In this document: piece by piece, positions 45,685 through 58,700 of the stretch
How the letters are laid out: every line of letters begins with the position of its first letter
How positions within the stretch are numbered: position 1 is the first letter of the stretch
From: Arenicola marina
Lineage: Eukaryota; Annelida; Polychaeta; Arenicolidae
Length of the DNA: 64,000 nucleotides
Direction: 5' to 3'
NCBI GenBank assembly: GCA_964019135.1
Contig: OZ025249.1
Location: 1,116,001-1,180,000, forward strand
Program-made: the position numbers and the translations under genes
Notes under the pieces: model-generated
Databases searched by the model: none
Seen by the model: the letters and a program-made list of their open reading frames with translations, nothing else
What the model was told of the DNA's origin: nothing

Positions 45685-46560
45685 AGAACTCGCCGGCAGC
45701 CACAGAAAGGGGGCTGGAGGCGGGTTCCGGCCAAACCTTTGGGAGAGGGAAGAGGGGTAGGGCTGGAGGTAGTGGGGTTAGTGAAAGTGCGGGGCGGAGG
45801 GGTGTGGGGGAGGGGGGGGGTGGGCAGCGAGTGGGTAGGAGGCAGCCATGCGCCGAGTCACCTCAAGCCAGTAACCCAAGGGGAGGTGGGGTAGCGCAGG
45901 TAGGCTGACGAGTGCCAGTCCCCGTGGGCCTGCAGGAACTGGGTGGGGGCTCCAACCAGAAGGGCGGTCGTGCAGCCCCCGCGCCTAAAAGGGAGTCGCC
46001 TGCGTAATGCGAGGGCTGGTGTTACGAGGCCCTCGGCAAGGCGAGGGGGAGGGAGGTCAGTGTGGAGCGGGTGAGGGTGGTGAGGCCCGAGCCAGAGGGG
46101 TAGCTGAAAGCGGGAGAGGGGTGGGGCGCTGGAACGAGGATGCGAGACGGCCATATAATAAGTGGCCGCCGGGTGGAGCGGGGAGCCAGGTGTGGCGCAA
46201 ATGGCAATAGTTAAAACATGCTGGCCGAAGTGCCCTGTCTTTGTCTTTGCTAGGGTCAGCAGCGAAGGAAACTCTGTCAGAGTGGGGGGACCGCGAAGTA
46301 AAGATCTGGCGGGGTCGAAAGCAGAATAAGAAGGTGAGGTTAGGTTTCCAAAGGGACGCCAAGAAAGCGGGTGACGAGGAAGGCGGCCCAAACTAGGGTG
46401 TGAAGAGGGCAAGTGGGGGGAAGGGTAGCTTGGCAAGGGGGGTTCAAAGAAAGGACAGTCTAGCACACAACACACAACAAAGAGATAAGTATTTAGCACA
46501 CAGGCATTTGACGGTTGTCTGCAAGGAATGCGACCGTGAACGTCCCGAGTTGATTGTATA
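45685..46560 (-). other. Decayed internal region of the DIRS-like element
   Basis: A Pro/Ser-rich minus-strand frame stays open but has no domain I recognise, and the plus strand is G-rich and low in complexity. No recombinase catalytic motif (R..HxxR..Y) was found. It is probably degraded 3' internal sequence. Confidence 0.4.
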
Positions 46561-47040
46561 ACGAACGCCTTCGTTAACACGAGTGAAACGATTAAGTCCC
46601 GGTAAGCCGCCTGAGCGTTAACTGCCGGTTGAGCTGCGGAAAAGTCATCGATGTGTCTCACAAATGACCAATTGGACCTCGTAAATCAGGCAGATCGGGT
46701 CTGCTACGCGCTGGCAATTGAAGAACAAAGCGCCCCTCCAGGGGAACGCACACATGCCTATGTCCCCGGGGGCAGATGAAATGACGTTGCAGGAAGGCGC
46801 GGGCGAGGTTCGCTTTGAAGTTGTGACAGACAGTCTGGACTGTGCTGCTGCACCTGGCGAACAAGGGGGTCAATTGTGGCGAGCTGTAGGGTCAGTGGGG
46901 TCTTTCTTCTGCATGCTTCAGAGAGGCGAGATAACGATGTCCAAGGGCAACGGGTTCGTGCTAAATGGCCCTAATAAAGCCCCGGCGCTAATCTTCTTGC
47001 TCATGTAGTTGTTGATGACAGCAGGCAAGCGCAAGACTGG
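46560..47040 (-). pseudogene. DIRS-type reverse transcriptase fragments
   Basis: On the minus strand at about 47040-46925 a frame reads KKISAGALLGPFSTNPLPLD then ISPL, stop, SMQKKD. This resembles the start of DIRS-order RT (G-A-x-x-G-P-F ... S-P-L-x-x-x-x-K). Near 46655-46560 another frame reads RHIDDFSAAQPAVNAQ and VLTKAF, which could be the Y-x-D-D block and following region. The two are only about 90 codons apart and are separated by stops, so the RT is broken and partly deleted. Confidence 0.5.
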
Positions 47041-47138
47041 TGGTTGGTAACGGGAACCGAGGGCTAAGTAGCCTTGACACAGTTAATCGGGAACAAGGTT
47101 TTGTATGTCGGTCCGGAGTCCGGAGTCCGGAGTCCGGT

Positions 47139-47157
47139 CCGGGGGGGGGGGGGGGGG
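47139..47157 (+). repeat. Poly-G run
   Basis: An uninterrupted G run of close to 20 bases within the retroelement. It is likely length-variable and prone to assembly error. Confidence 0.8.
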
Positions 47158-47239
47158 CACGGGTCCCGGGGCGGTGGGGTGGAGGCGCTCTCGGTAGTGG
47201 GAACCCGGGCGCCCGCCTGCCCGGCCACGGGGTGTGGAG

Positions 47240-48301
47240 TTACTGTGCAGGGGGAGGCGAGGGGGACTGGCCTTGGTGGCCGTCCCTTGGGCAGGCCTTG
47301 GCCCTGTGGTCGAGGGGCTGGAAGCCCGCTTGATGGCAGGACTTACAGACGTGCCTGAAGGCACACGATGTGCCACGGGGGCAGCCGCTCCTACCGAAAT
47401 TCCATTGTATGCAGATGTCTTCGGTCAGCGTCCTGTGCTGTTGGTCACGGTGGGTGGTTGTTTGGAGATCTGATGGCCGCAACATCTCCTTTAATTCCCT
47501 TATAGAGGTGTCCCAGCTATGGCGGCCTTGCCGGATGAGGCTTAATGCCTCCTGGTACAGAGCGCGGACCGATGGCCAACGGTATTGCTCTGCCATGACC
47601 ATCAGGTCCGCCATATGCCAGGTGCGGGCCCGCCTCTCCTCCTCCGATATAGCGGGCTCGCCGAGGATGCGCATTGTCCCGCACACAACTTCCGGCAGGG
47701 AGAGACTGCTGAAGGGGACATCGGCGGTGCCGGCCCTATGAACGAATTCGTTGGGCCACAAGATCGGGAAGACAATCCTACCCTTTGTGTTGGTTTGTAT
47801 CGGTCTTGGCTGGGGTTGGATAACGCCGGCTAGAGTCGGCGCTGCCGGGAAAGGAGTTGATCCCGCGATTGCCTGGCGGAGCTGGGCCAGGGTCGGCAGT
47901 CCGGCGGCCTGTGACTAGGGAAGGGCCCCCGAGGGGGTGTGTGTTGGATATGCATTCCAGGCGGGACCGGCGACAGCAGGCCCGCCGCCCATGGTGCTAT
48001 ATCCTGACGGCTGATGCGACGGGGGTGCCGGCCACGGTTGAAACAGGCCGGGAAGTGCGGGCTGCTGGGACGGTGTCGAAGGTGGCGCCATGGATGGCGC
48101 CTGAGGGCTGCGATGCACTGTTGGTGGCACAGCTGTTGGTGCCTGTATCGTAGTGCACTTTCCCCTGTCAGGCCATATAGTAGTGCGCCGGGAGCCAGCC
48201 CGCCAACCAAGCAGCGCACGCAGGCTCACGGGCGCAGCCCGCTTCACGATCCCAGCCGTGAATGCCCACGGGCCACGCCCAGCCCTGCCTCGCCCGCTCA
48301 C
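47240..48301 (-). pseudogene. DIRS-type gag, C-terminal part, with an in-frame TAG
   Basis: The frame runs from a Pro-rich segment through a conserved block (ILWPNEFVHRAG ... MADLMVMAEQYRWPSVRALY) to a Cys/His finger, C-x9-C-x5-C-x3-H (CIQWNFGRSGCP, CAFRHVCKSC), then a further C...H...C. CCCH-type fingers of this form are known in gag proteins of DIRS-order elements. A TAG at 47915-47917 interrupts the frame, so the gene is probably inactive unless read through. Confidence 0.65.
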
Positions 48302-48529
48302 TGGCGTGATTTATGGTCCTTGTTCAAATTTACTAGGCGCGCAAATCCAGAATCCGTTCCGCTCACTGTGTGCTATACTTTAACATGGCGTGTGCTTCAA
48401 GGGTCAGCTCTTTGCTGTGATTAAGATTAGTCACAAGTCACTTAGTTACTTTGTTCTACTACAAATATTCCTGGAAGTTAAATCTCCGATATAAGCTATA
48501 GATTATGATATGAAGTATATGATTAATTC

Positions 48530-48948
48530 TGTTATGAGGTCCACAAGGGGTTAGATCCAGTTGTTTTAGGAGGACCACCGACTGAAAAATGAACTTCCAT
48601 TGATATACGTAACGATCCTAAGTTATAGTATTCTTGCAAATGGTACATAACCATGTCACTAATTATCTTGCGAATTCTTACATTCCTGCTTTGCGTATTG
48701 ATTATTTTATTACCATCTAAAGTCAACCATCTAACACAATAGTGGCCTGGAGCCTGTCGAGCCATAGCTCGGATCCAAGCTGCCTCACGGTGCTCACCAT
48801 AACGTCCGCGCTTCCTCTATAAATAAGGGCAACCCCCGAGCAACCGGCAGACGGTCCTGGAGAGAGGCTAGGGAAATGTGTATTGTATATACTTATATGT
48901 TCATTTAATAAAGAGCACGATTAATTCAGCCCACGGATGAGTGTTATC
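48530..48948 (+). mobile_element. LTR-like sequence (possible solo LTR) in the gag region
   Basis: On the plus strand a TATAAATA box (48818-48825) is followed 82 bp later by AATAAA (48907-48912), the compact order of an LTR. ATTC occurs at both proposed ends (48526-48529 and 48949-48952), which would be a 4-bp duplication around TGTTATGAGG...GTGTTATC. The gag N-terminal frame stops right at this border. The termini do not end in CA and the far side is not gag-like, so the boundaries are uncertain. Confidence 0.4.
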
Positions 48949-49495
48949 ATTCTACTGACAAATTCCCCGACCACACCTGGATCGGCGCTGGCGTGGGGAC
49001 TTGGGGTTGGATCAGCGCTGGCGCGGGGGCTTGGGCCTGGATCGGCGCTGGCGCGGTGACTTGGGGGTCTAGTGGCGCTGGTGGCGGCGCCTGGGCCTGT
49101 GAGACTCTGTCGCTGCCAGATAACAGGTAGTTTATCTGTGCCTGCTGCCCCTCCATCAGCTGTGCCATCCTTATCAACGTCTCGTTGAGCTGTCCGAGTG
49201 ATGGTTCCACGGAACAGGATGGTGGGGGAGCCACAGCCTGGCCGCGGGCTGGGATGGAGGCAGATGTCACTGTGGGTGCCGCGATGGCGGCCGTGGTGGT
49301 GACTGTGCAGGTTGACGTTGTGGTCGCCGTCGTGCTGGTTGTCGTCGTGGTCGCGGTCATAGCGGTTGTTGGTCCCATTGCTCCTGATGTCGGGAGTGAT
49401 ATCCTGAGTAAGACGCTGCAGTTTTTGCCCCACGGATGACTATGTCCTTTGATCGGTTGATTACAACGTGAGCAGTAGCGAATATGGCGCGACAT
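48947..49495 (-). pseudogene. DIRS-type gag, N-terminal part
   Basis: The ATG at 49495 lies just inside A1. The first 26 residues hold C-x2-C-x6-H-x7-C (CSRCNQPIKGHSHPWGKNC), a zinc-binding start I associate with ORF1 of DIRS-like elements. Next come a Thr-rich tract, a short helical part (LNETLIRMAQLMEGQQAQIN) and Pro/Ala/Gln repeats. The frame ends at a TGA on the border of the LTR-like insertion, and the C-terminal half continues beyond it. Confidence 0.6.
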
Positions 49496-49512
49496 AAATC
49501 GTGTTAGCCAAA

Positions 49513-49780
49513 AGCCAAATTGCGTTCCGACGGCAGGACCTGCAAGTGGCGGGTGAAGGGGGTGCCGCTGGGGTTATAGGCCGGGCGCTGGCCAGAGACC
49601 GGGTGTCCGACCAAACGGAGCGCTGACCAGTAACCGGGGGACCGACCTATGGGCGCGCCGGATCCAGAAGGCCCAGCCGCGTGGGTCTGCGAGGCTTGTA
49701 GCCGGAGAGGGAAGAGACGAGAGGAAGAGAGGCGACTGGGGCCTAATTACTTAGAATTACTAATAGTAATTCTAGACAAT
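49513..49780 (-). repeat. Split direct repeat A1, with the empty site of the TIR transposon
   Basis: 268 bp. It carries an uninterrupted gtagccggagaggg where A2 holds the CCGG-flanked transposon. It ends in tctagacaat against satellite aactggagca. It forms the minus-strand 5' terminus of the element. Confidence 0.88.
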
Positions 49781-52700
49781 AACTGGAGCATACACTGATG
49801 GATTTACCTTCCACTATAATGACTGGAGCACACACTGATGGGTTTACCTTCAACTATAATGACTGGAGCATACACTGATGGGTTTACCTTCAACTATGAT
49901 GACTAGAACATACACTGATGGGTTTGCCTTCCACTATGATAACTGGAGCATACACTGATGGGTTTACCTTCCACTATAATGACTGGAGCATACACTGATG
50001 GGTTTACCTTCAACTATAATGACTGGAGCATACACTGATGGGTTTACCTTCAACTATGATGACTAGAACATACACTGATGGGTTTACCTTCCACTATGAT
50101 GACTGGAGCATACACTGATGGGTTTACCTTCACTATAATGACTGGAGCACACACTGATGGGTTTACCTTCCACTATAATGACTGGAGCATACACTGATGG
50201 GTTTACCTTCCACTATAATGACTGGAGCACACACTGATGGGTTTGCCTTCCACTATGATGACTGGAGCATACACTGATGGGTTTATCTTCCACTAAGATG
50301 ACTGGAGCATACACTGATTGGTTTACCTTCTACTATAATGACTGGAGCATACAATGAAGCGTGTACGTTCCACTATAATGACTGGAGCATACACTGATGG
50401 GTGTACATTCCACTATTATGACTGGAGCATACACTGATGGGTTTACCTTCCACTATGATGACTGGAGCATACACTGATGGGTTTACCTTCAACTATGATG
50501 ACTGGAGCATACACTGATGGGTTTACCGTCCACTATGATGATTGGAGCATACACTGATGGGTTTACATTTCACTACAATGACTGGAGCATACACCGATGG
50601 GTTTACCTTCCACTATGATGACTGCAGCATACACTGATGGGTTTACCTTCACTATAATGACTGGGGCATACACTGATGGGTTTACCTTCCACTATAATGA
50701 CTGGAGCATACACTGATGGGTTTACCGTCCACTATGATGATTGGAGCATACACTGATGGGTTTACATTTCACTACAATGACTGGAGCATACACCGATGGG
50801 TTTACCTTCCACTATGATGACTGCAGCATACACTGATGGGCTTACCTTCAACTATGATGACTGGAACATACACTGATGGGTTTACCTTCCACTGTGATGA
50901 CTGGAGCATACACTGATGGGTTTACCTTCCACTAAGATGACTGGAGCATACACTGATGGGTTTATCTTCAACTATACTGACTGGAGCATACACTGATGGG
51001 TTTACTTTCCACTATGATGACTGGAGCATACACTGATGGGTTTACCTTCCACTATAATGACTGGAGCATGCACTGATGGGTTTACCTTCCACTATGATGA
51101 CTGGAGCATACACTGATGGGATTATCTTTCACTATAATGACTGGAGCATACACTGATTGGTCTACCTTCCACTATAATGACTGGAGCATACAATGATGGG
51201 TGTACGTTCCACTATAATGACTGGAGCATACACTGATGGGTGTACATTCCACTATGATGACTGGAGCATACACTGATGGGTTTGCCTTCCACTATGATGA
51301 CTGGAGCATACAGTGATGGGTTTATCTTCCACTATAATGACTGGAGCATACACTGACGGGTGTACGTTGCACTATAATGACTGGAGCATACACTGATGGG
51401 TGAACGTTCCACCATAATAACTGGAGCATACACTGATGGGTTTACCTTCAACTATGATGACTGGAGCATACACTGATGGGTTTAACTTCCACTATAATGA
51501 CGGGAGCATACACTGATGGGTTTACCTTCAACTATGATGACTGGAACATACACTGATGGGTTTACCTTCCACTATGATGGCTGGAGCATACACTGATGGG
51601 TTTACCTTCAACTATGATGACTGGAACATACACTGATGGGTTTACCTTCAGCTATGATGGCTGGAGCATACACTGATGGGTTTACCTTCAACTATGATGC
51701 CTGGAGCATACACTGATGGGTTCACCTTCAACTATGATGACTGGAGCATACACTGATGGGTTTACCTTCCAATATAATGACTGTAGCATACACTGATGGG
51801 TTTACCTTCCACTATAATGACTGGAGCATACACTGATGGGTTTACCTTCCACTATGATGACTGGAGCATACACTGATGGGTTTACCTTCAACTATAATGA
51901 CTGGAACATACACTGATGGGTTTACCTTCCACTATGCTGACTGGAGCATACACTGATGGGTTTACCTTCCACTAAGATGACTGGAGCATACACAGGTGGG
52001 TTTATCTTCAACTATACTGACTGGAGCATGCACTGATGGGTTTACCTTCCACTATGACGACTGGAACATACACTGATGGGTTTACCTTCCACTATAGTGA
52101 CTGGAGTATACACTGATGGGTTTACCTTCCACTATGATGACTGGAGCATACACTGATGGGTGTACATTCCACTATTATGACTGGAGCATACACTGATGGG
52201 TATACATTCCACTATTATGACTGGAGCATACACTGATGGGTGTACATTCCACTAAAATGACGGGAGCATACACTGATGGGTTTACCTTCCACTATGATGA
52301 CTGGAGCATACACTGATGGGTTTATCTTCCACTATGATGACTGGAGCATACACTGATGGGTTTATATTCAACTATAATAACTGGAGTATACACTGATGGG
52401 TTTACCTTAAACTATGATGACTGGAGCATACACTGATGGGTTTACCTTCCACTATAATGACTGGAGCATACACTGATATTTTTACCTTCCACTATAATGA
52501 CTGTAGCATACACTGATGGGTTTACCTTCCACTATAATGACTGGAGCATAAACTTGTGGGTACCTTCCACTATAATGACTGAAGCATACACTGATGGCTT
52601 TACCTTCCACTATAATGACTTGAACGTGCACTGATGGGTTTACCGTCCACTATGATGACTGGAGCATACACTGTTGGGTTTACCTTCCACTGTAATGACT

Positions 52701-55700
52701 GGACAATGCACTGATGTGTTTACCATACACTATGATGACTGGAGCATACGCTGATGGGTTTACCTTCCACTATAATAACTGGAGCATACACTGTTGGGTT
52801 TACCGTCCAATATGATGACTTGAGCATACGCTGATGGTTTTACCTTCCACAATAATAACTGGAACATACACTGATGGGTTTACCTTCCACTATAATGACT
52901 GGAGCATAAACTGATTGGTCTACCTTCCACTATGATGACTGGAGCATACACTGATGGGTTTATCTTCAACTATAATCACTGGAGCATACACTGATGGGTT
53001 TACCTTCCACTATGATGACTGGACCATACACTGATGGGTTTACCTTCCACTATAATGACTGGAGCATGCACTGATGGCTTTACCTTCCACTATAATGACT
53101 GGAGCACACACTGATGGGCTTACCTTCCACTATGATGACTGGAGCATACACGGGTGGGTTTACCTTCCACTATGATAACTGGAGCATACACTGATGGGTT
53201 TATCTTCCACTATAATGACTGGAGCATACACTGATTGGTTTACCTTCCACTATAATGACTGGAGTATACAATGACGGGTGTATGTTCCACTATAATGACT
53301 GGAGCATACACTGATGGGTGTACGTTCAGCTTTAATGACTGGAGCATACACTGATGGGTGTACGTTCCACTGTAATGACTGGAGCATATACTGATGGGTG
53401 TACGTTCCACCATAATAACTGGAGCATACCCTGATGAGTTTACCTTCAACTATGATGACTGGAGCATACACTGATGGGTTTACCTTCCACTATGATGACT
53501 GGAGCATACACTGATGGGTTTACCTTCCAATATAATGACTGGAGCATACACTGATGGGTTTACCTTCCACTATAATGACTGGAGCATACACTGATGGGTT
53601 TATCTTCCATTATGATGACTGGAGCATACACTGATGGGTTTACCTTCCACTATAATGACTGGAGCATACAGTGATGGGTTTACCGTCCACTATGATGACT
53701 GGAGCATACGCTGATGGGTTTACCTTCCACTATAATAACTGGAGCATACACTGATGAATTTACCTTCCACTATAATGACTGCAGCATACACTGATGGGTT
53801 TACCTTCCACTATGATGACTGAAGCATACACTGATGGGTTTATCTTCAACTATAATGACTGGAGCATACACTGATGGATTTACCTTCCATTATAATGACT
53901 GGAGCATACGCTGATGGGTTTACCTTCCAATATAATGACTGGAGCATACACTGATGGGTTTACCTTCCACTGTAATGACTGGACAATGCACTGATGGGTT
54001 TACCATACACTATGATGACTGGAGCATACGCTGATGGGTTTACCTTCCACTATAATAACTGGAGCATACACTGGTGGGTTTACCGTCCACTATGATGACT
54101 TGAGCATACACTGATGGGTTTACCTTCCAATATAATGACTAGAGCATACATTTATGGGTTTACTTTCTACTATGATGACTGGAGCATACGCTGATGGTTT
54201 TACCTTCCACAATAATAACTGGAGCATACACTGATGGGTTTACCTTCCACTATAATGACTGGAGCATACACTGATGGGTTTACCTTCCACTATGATGACT
54301 GGAGCATACACTGATGGGTTTATCTTCAAATATAATCACTGGAGCATACACTGATGGGTTTACCTTCCACTATGATGACTGGACCATACACTGATGGGTT
54401 TACCTTCCACTATAATGACTGGAGCATGCACTGATGGCTTTACCTTCCACTATAATGACTGGAGCATACACTGATGGGTTTACCTTCCACTATGATGACT
54501 GGAGCATACACGGGTGGGTTTACCTTCCACTATGATAACTGGAGCATACACTGATGGGTTTATCTTCCACTATTATGACTGGAGCATACACTGATTGGTT
54601 TACCTTCCACTATAATGACTGGAGCATACAATGATGGGTGTATGTTCCACTATAATGACTGGAGCATACACTGATGGGTGTACGTTCAGCTTTAATGACT
54701 GGAGCATACACTGATGGGTGTACGTTCCACTGTAATGACTGGAGCATATACTGATGGGTGTACGTTCCACCATAATAACTGGAGCATACCCTGATGAGTT
54801 TACCTTCAACTATGATGACTGGAGCATACACTGATGGGTTTACCTTCCACTATGATGACTGGAGCATACACTGATGGGTTTACCTTCCAATATAATGACT
54901 GGAGCATACACTGATGGGTTTACCTTCCACTATGATGACTGGAGCATACACTGATGGGTTTATCTTCCACTATGATGACTGTAGCATACACTGATGGGTT
55001 TACCTTGCACTATAATGACTGGAGCATACATTGATGGGTTTACCGTCCCCTATGATGACTGGAGCATGCGCTGATGGGTTTAGCTTCCACTATAATAACT
55101 GGAGCATACACTGATGGATTTACCTTCCACTATAATGACTGCAGCATACACTGATGGGTTTACCTTCCACTATGATGACTGAAGCATACACTGATGGGTT
55201 TATCTTCAACTATAATGACTGGAGCATACAATGATGGTTTTACATTCCACTATAATGACTGGAGCATGCACTGATGGGTTTACCTTCCACTATGATGACT
55301 GGAGCATACACTGATGGGTTTATCCTCAACTATGATGACTGGAGCATACACTGATGGATTTACCTTCCATTATAATGACTGGAGCATACGCTGATGGGTT
55401 TACCTTCCACTATAATGACTGGAGCATACACTGATGGGTTTACCTTCCACTATGATGACTGGAGCCTACAGTGATGGGTTTATCTTCCACTATAATAACT
55501 GAAGCATACACTGATTGGTTTACCTTCTACTGTAATGACAGGAGAATACAATGATGAGTTTACGTTCCACTATGATGACTGGAGCATACACTGATGGGTG
55601 TACGTTCCACTATAATGACTGGAGCATACACTGATGGGTGTACGTTCCACTATAATGACTGGAGCATACACTGATGGGTGTACGTTCACCATAATAACTG

Positions 55701-58700
55701 GAGCATACACTGATGGGTTTACCGTCCACATTAAAGACTGGAGCATACACTGATGGGTTTACCTTCCACTATAATGACTGGAGCATACACTGATGGGTTT
55801 ACCTTCCACTATGATGACTGGAGCATACACTGATGGGTTTACCTACCACTATAATGACTGGAGCATAAACTTGTGGGTACCTTCCACTATAATGACTGGA
55901 GCATACACTGATGGGTTTACCTTCCACTATGATGACTGGAGCATGCACTGATGGGTTTATCTTCCACTCTAATGACTGGAGCATACACTGATGGGTTTAC
56001 CTTCCACTATGATGACTGGAACATACACTTATGGGTTTAAAGTCCGCTATAATCGCTGGAGTATACACTGATGGGTTTACCTTCCACTATAATGACTGCA
56101 GCATAAAGTCATGGGTTTACCTTCGACTATAATGACTGGATCATACACTGGCGGGTTTACCTTCCACTATGATGACTGGAGCATACACTGATGGGTTTAC
56201 CTTCCACTATAATGACGGGAGCATACACTGATGGGTTTACCTTCGGCTATAATGACCGGAGCATACATTGCTGGGTTTACCTTCCCCTATAATGACTGGA
56301 GCATACACTGATGGGTTTAACTTCAACTATAATGACTGGAGCATACACTGATGGGTTAACCTTCCACTATAATGAGTGGAACATACACTGATGGGTTTAC
56401 CTTCAACTATGATGACTGGAGCATACACTGATGGGTTTACCTACCACTATAATGACTGGAGCATAAACTTGTGGGTACCTTCCACTATAATGACTGGAGC
56501 ATACACTGATGGGTTTACCTTCCACTATAATGACTGGAACGTGCACTGATGGGTGTACCTTCCACTATAATGACTGAAGCATAAACTGATGGGTTTACCT
56601 TCCACTATAATGACTGGAACGTGCACTGATGGGTTTACCTTCCACTATGATGACTGGAGCATACAGTAATGGGCTTACCTTCCACTATGATGACTAGACC
56701 AAACACTGATGGGTTTAACTTCCACTATGATGACTGGAGAATACAGTAATGGGCTTACCTTCCACTATGATGACTAGACCAAACACTGATGGGTTTACCT
56801 TCCACTATGATGATTGGAGCATACACTGATGAATTTACCTTCAACTATGATGACTGGAACATACACTGATGGGTTTACCTTCCACCATGATGACTGGAGC
56901 ATACAGTAATGGGCTTACCTTCCACTATGATGACTAGACCAAACACTGATGGGTTTACCTTCCACTATGATGACTTGAGTATACACTGATATGTTTAATG
57001 TCCACTATGATGACTGGAGCATACACTGATGGGTTTACCTTCCACTGTAATGACTGGAGCATGCACTGATGGGTTTACCTTACACTATGATGACTGGAGC
57101 ATACGCTGATGGGTTTACCTTCCACTATAATAACTGGAGCATACACTGATGGGTTTACCGTCCACTATGATGACTTGAGCATACACTGATGGGTTTACCT
57201 TCCACTATAATGACTGGAGCATACATTGATGGGTTTACCGTCCACTATGATGACTTGAGCATACACTGATGGGTTTACCTTCCACTATAATGACTGGAGC
57301 ATACATTGATGGGTTTAATTTCTACTATGATGACTGGAGCATACGCTGATGGGTTTACCTTCCACAATAATAACTGGAGCATACACTGATGGGTTTACCT
57401 TCCACTATGATGACTGGACCATACACTGATGGGTTTACCTTCCACTATAATGACTGGAGCATACATTGATGGGTTTAATTTCTACTATGATGACTGGAGC
57501 ATACGCTGATGGGTTTACCTTCCACAATAATAACTGGAGCATACACTGATGGGTTTACCTTCCACTATGATGACTGGACCATACACTGATGGGTTTACCT
57601 TCCACTATAATGACTGGAGCATGCACTGATGGGTTTACCTTCCACTATAATGACTGGAGCATACACTGAAGGGTTTACCTTCCAATATAATGACGGGAGC
57701 ATACACGGATGGGTTTACCTGCCACTATGATGACTGGAGCATACACTGATGGGTTTATCTTCCACTATGATGACTGGAGCATACACTGATTGGTTTACCT
57801 TCCACTATAATGACTGGAGCATACAATGATGGGTGTATGTTCCACTATAATGACTGGAGCATGCACTGATGGGTGTACGTTCAGCTATAATGACTGGAGC
57901 ATACACTGATGGGTGTACGTTCCACTATAATGACTGAAGCATACACTGATGGGTGTACGTTCCACCATAATAACTGGAGCATACCCTGATGAGTTTACCT
58001 TCCAATATAATGACTGGAGCATACACTGATGGATTTACCTTCCAATATAATGACTGGAGCATACAGTGATGGGCTTACCTTACACTATGATGACTGGAGC
58101 ATACGCTGACGGGTTTACCGTCCACTATAATAAATGGAGCATACACTAATGGCTTTACCGTCCACTATGATGACTGGGGCATACACTGATGGGTTTACCT
58201 TCCACTATTATGACTGGAGCATACATTGATGGGTTTACCTTCCACTATGATGACTGGAGCATACGCTGATGGGTTTACCTTCCACTATAATAACTGGAGC
58301 ATACACTGATGGATTTACCTTCCACTGTAATGAGTGCAGCATACACTGATGGGCCTACCTTCCACTATGATGACTGAAGCATACACTGATGGGTTTATCT
58401 TCCACTATAATGACTGGAGCATACACTGATGGGTTTACCTTCCACTATAATGACTGGAGCATACACTGATGGGTTTACCTTCTACTATAATGACTGGAGC
58501 ATACAATGATGGGTGTACGTTCCACTATAATGACTGGAGCATACACTGATGGGTGTACGTACACCATAATAACTGGAGCATACCCTGATGGGTTTATCTT
58601 CAACTATGATGGCTGGAGCATACACTGATGGGTTTACCTTCCACTATAATGACTGGAGCGTACAATGATGGGTGTATGTTCCACTATAATGACTGGAGCA

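Larger units (their letters stand above)
41720..49780 (-). mobile_element. DIRS-order (Ngaro/PAT-like) tyrosine-recombinase retroelement, decayed, with nested insertions
   Basis: Read on the minus strand the layout is A1 (49780-49513), gag and RT remnants, B1 (45684-45595), A2 (45594-45520 plus 42113-41914) and B2 (41809-41720). This is the split-direct-repeat order of PAT/Ngaro elements. B1 and A2 abut, as in the circular intermediate. Flanks are satellite ...CCACTAT-AAT on the left and AAT-AACTGG on the right, and the B1/A2 junction also carries AAT. That fits integration through a 3-bp core with no other target duplication. No tyrosine recombinase or methylase ORF was recognised, so the copy is non-autonomous. 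Confidence 0.82.

Noticed and set aside
45858..46661. 267-codon minus-strand ORF as a host gene
   Set aside because: It lies between split repeats of the retroelement and is low-complexity Pro/Ser-rich. Only its first part resembles an RT block.
49185..49439. Plus-strand ORF rich in Val/Ala
   Set aside because: It is the antisense shadow of the Thr-rich tract of the retroelement gag.
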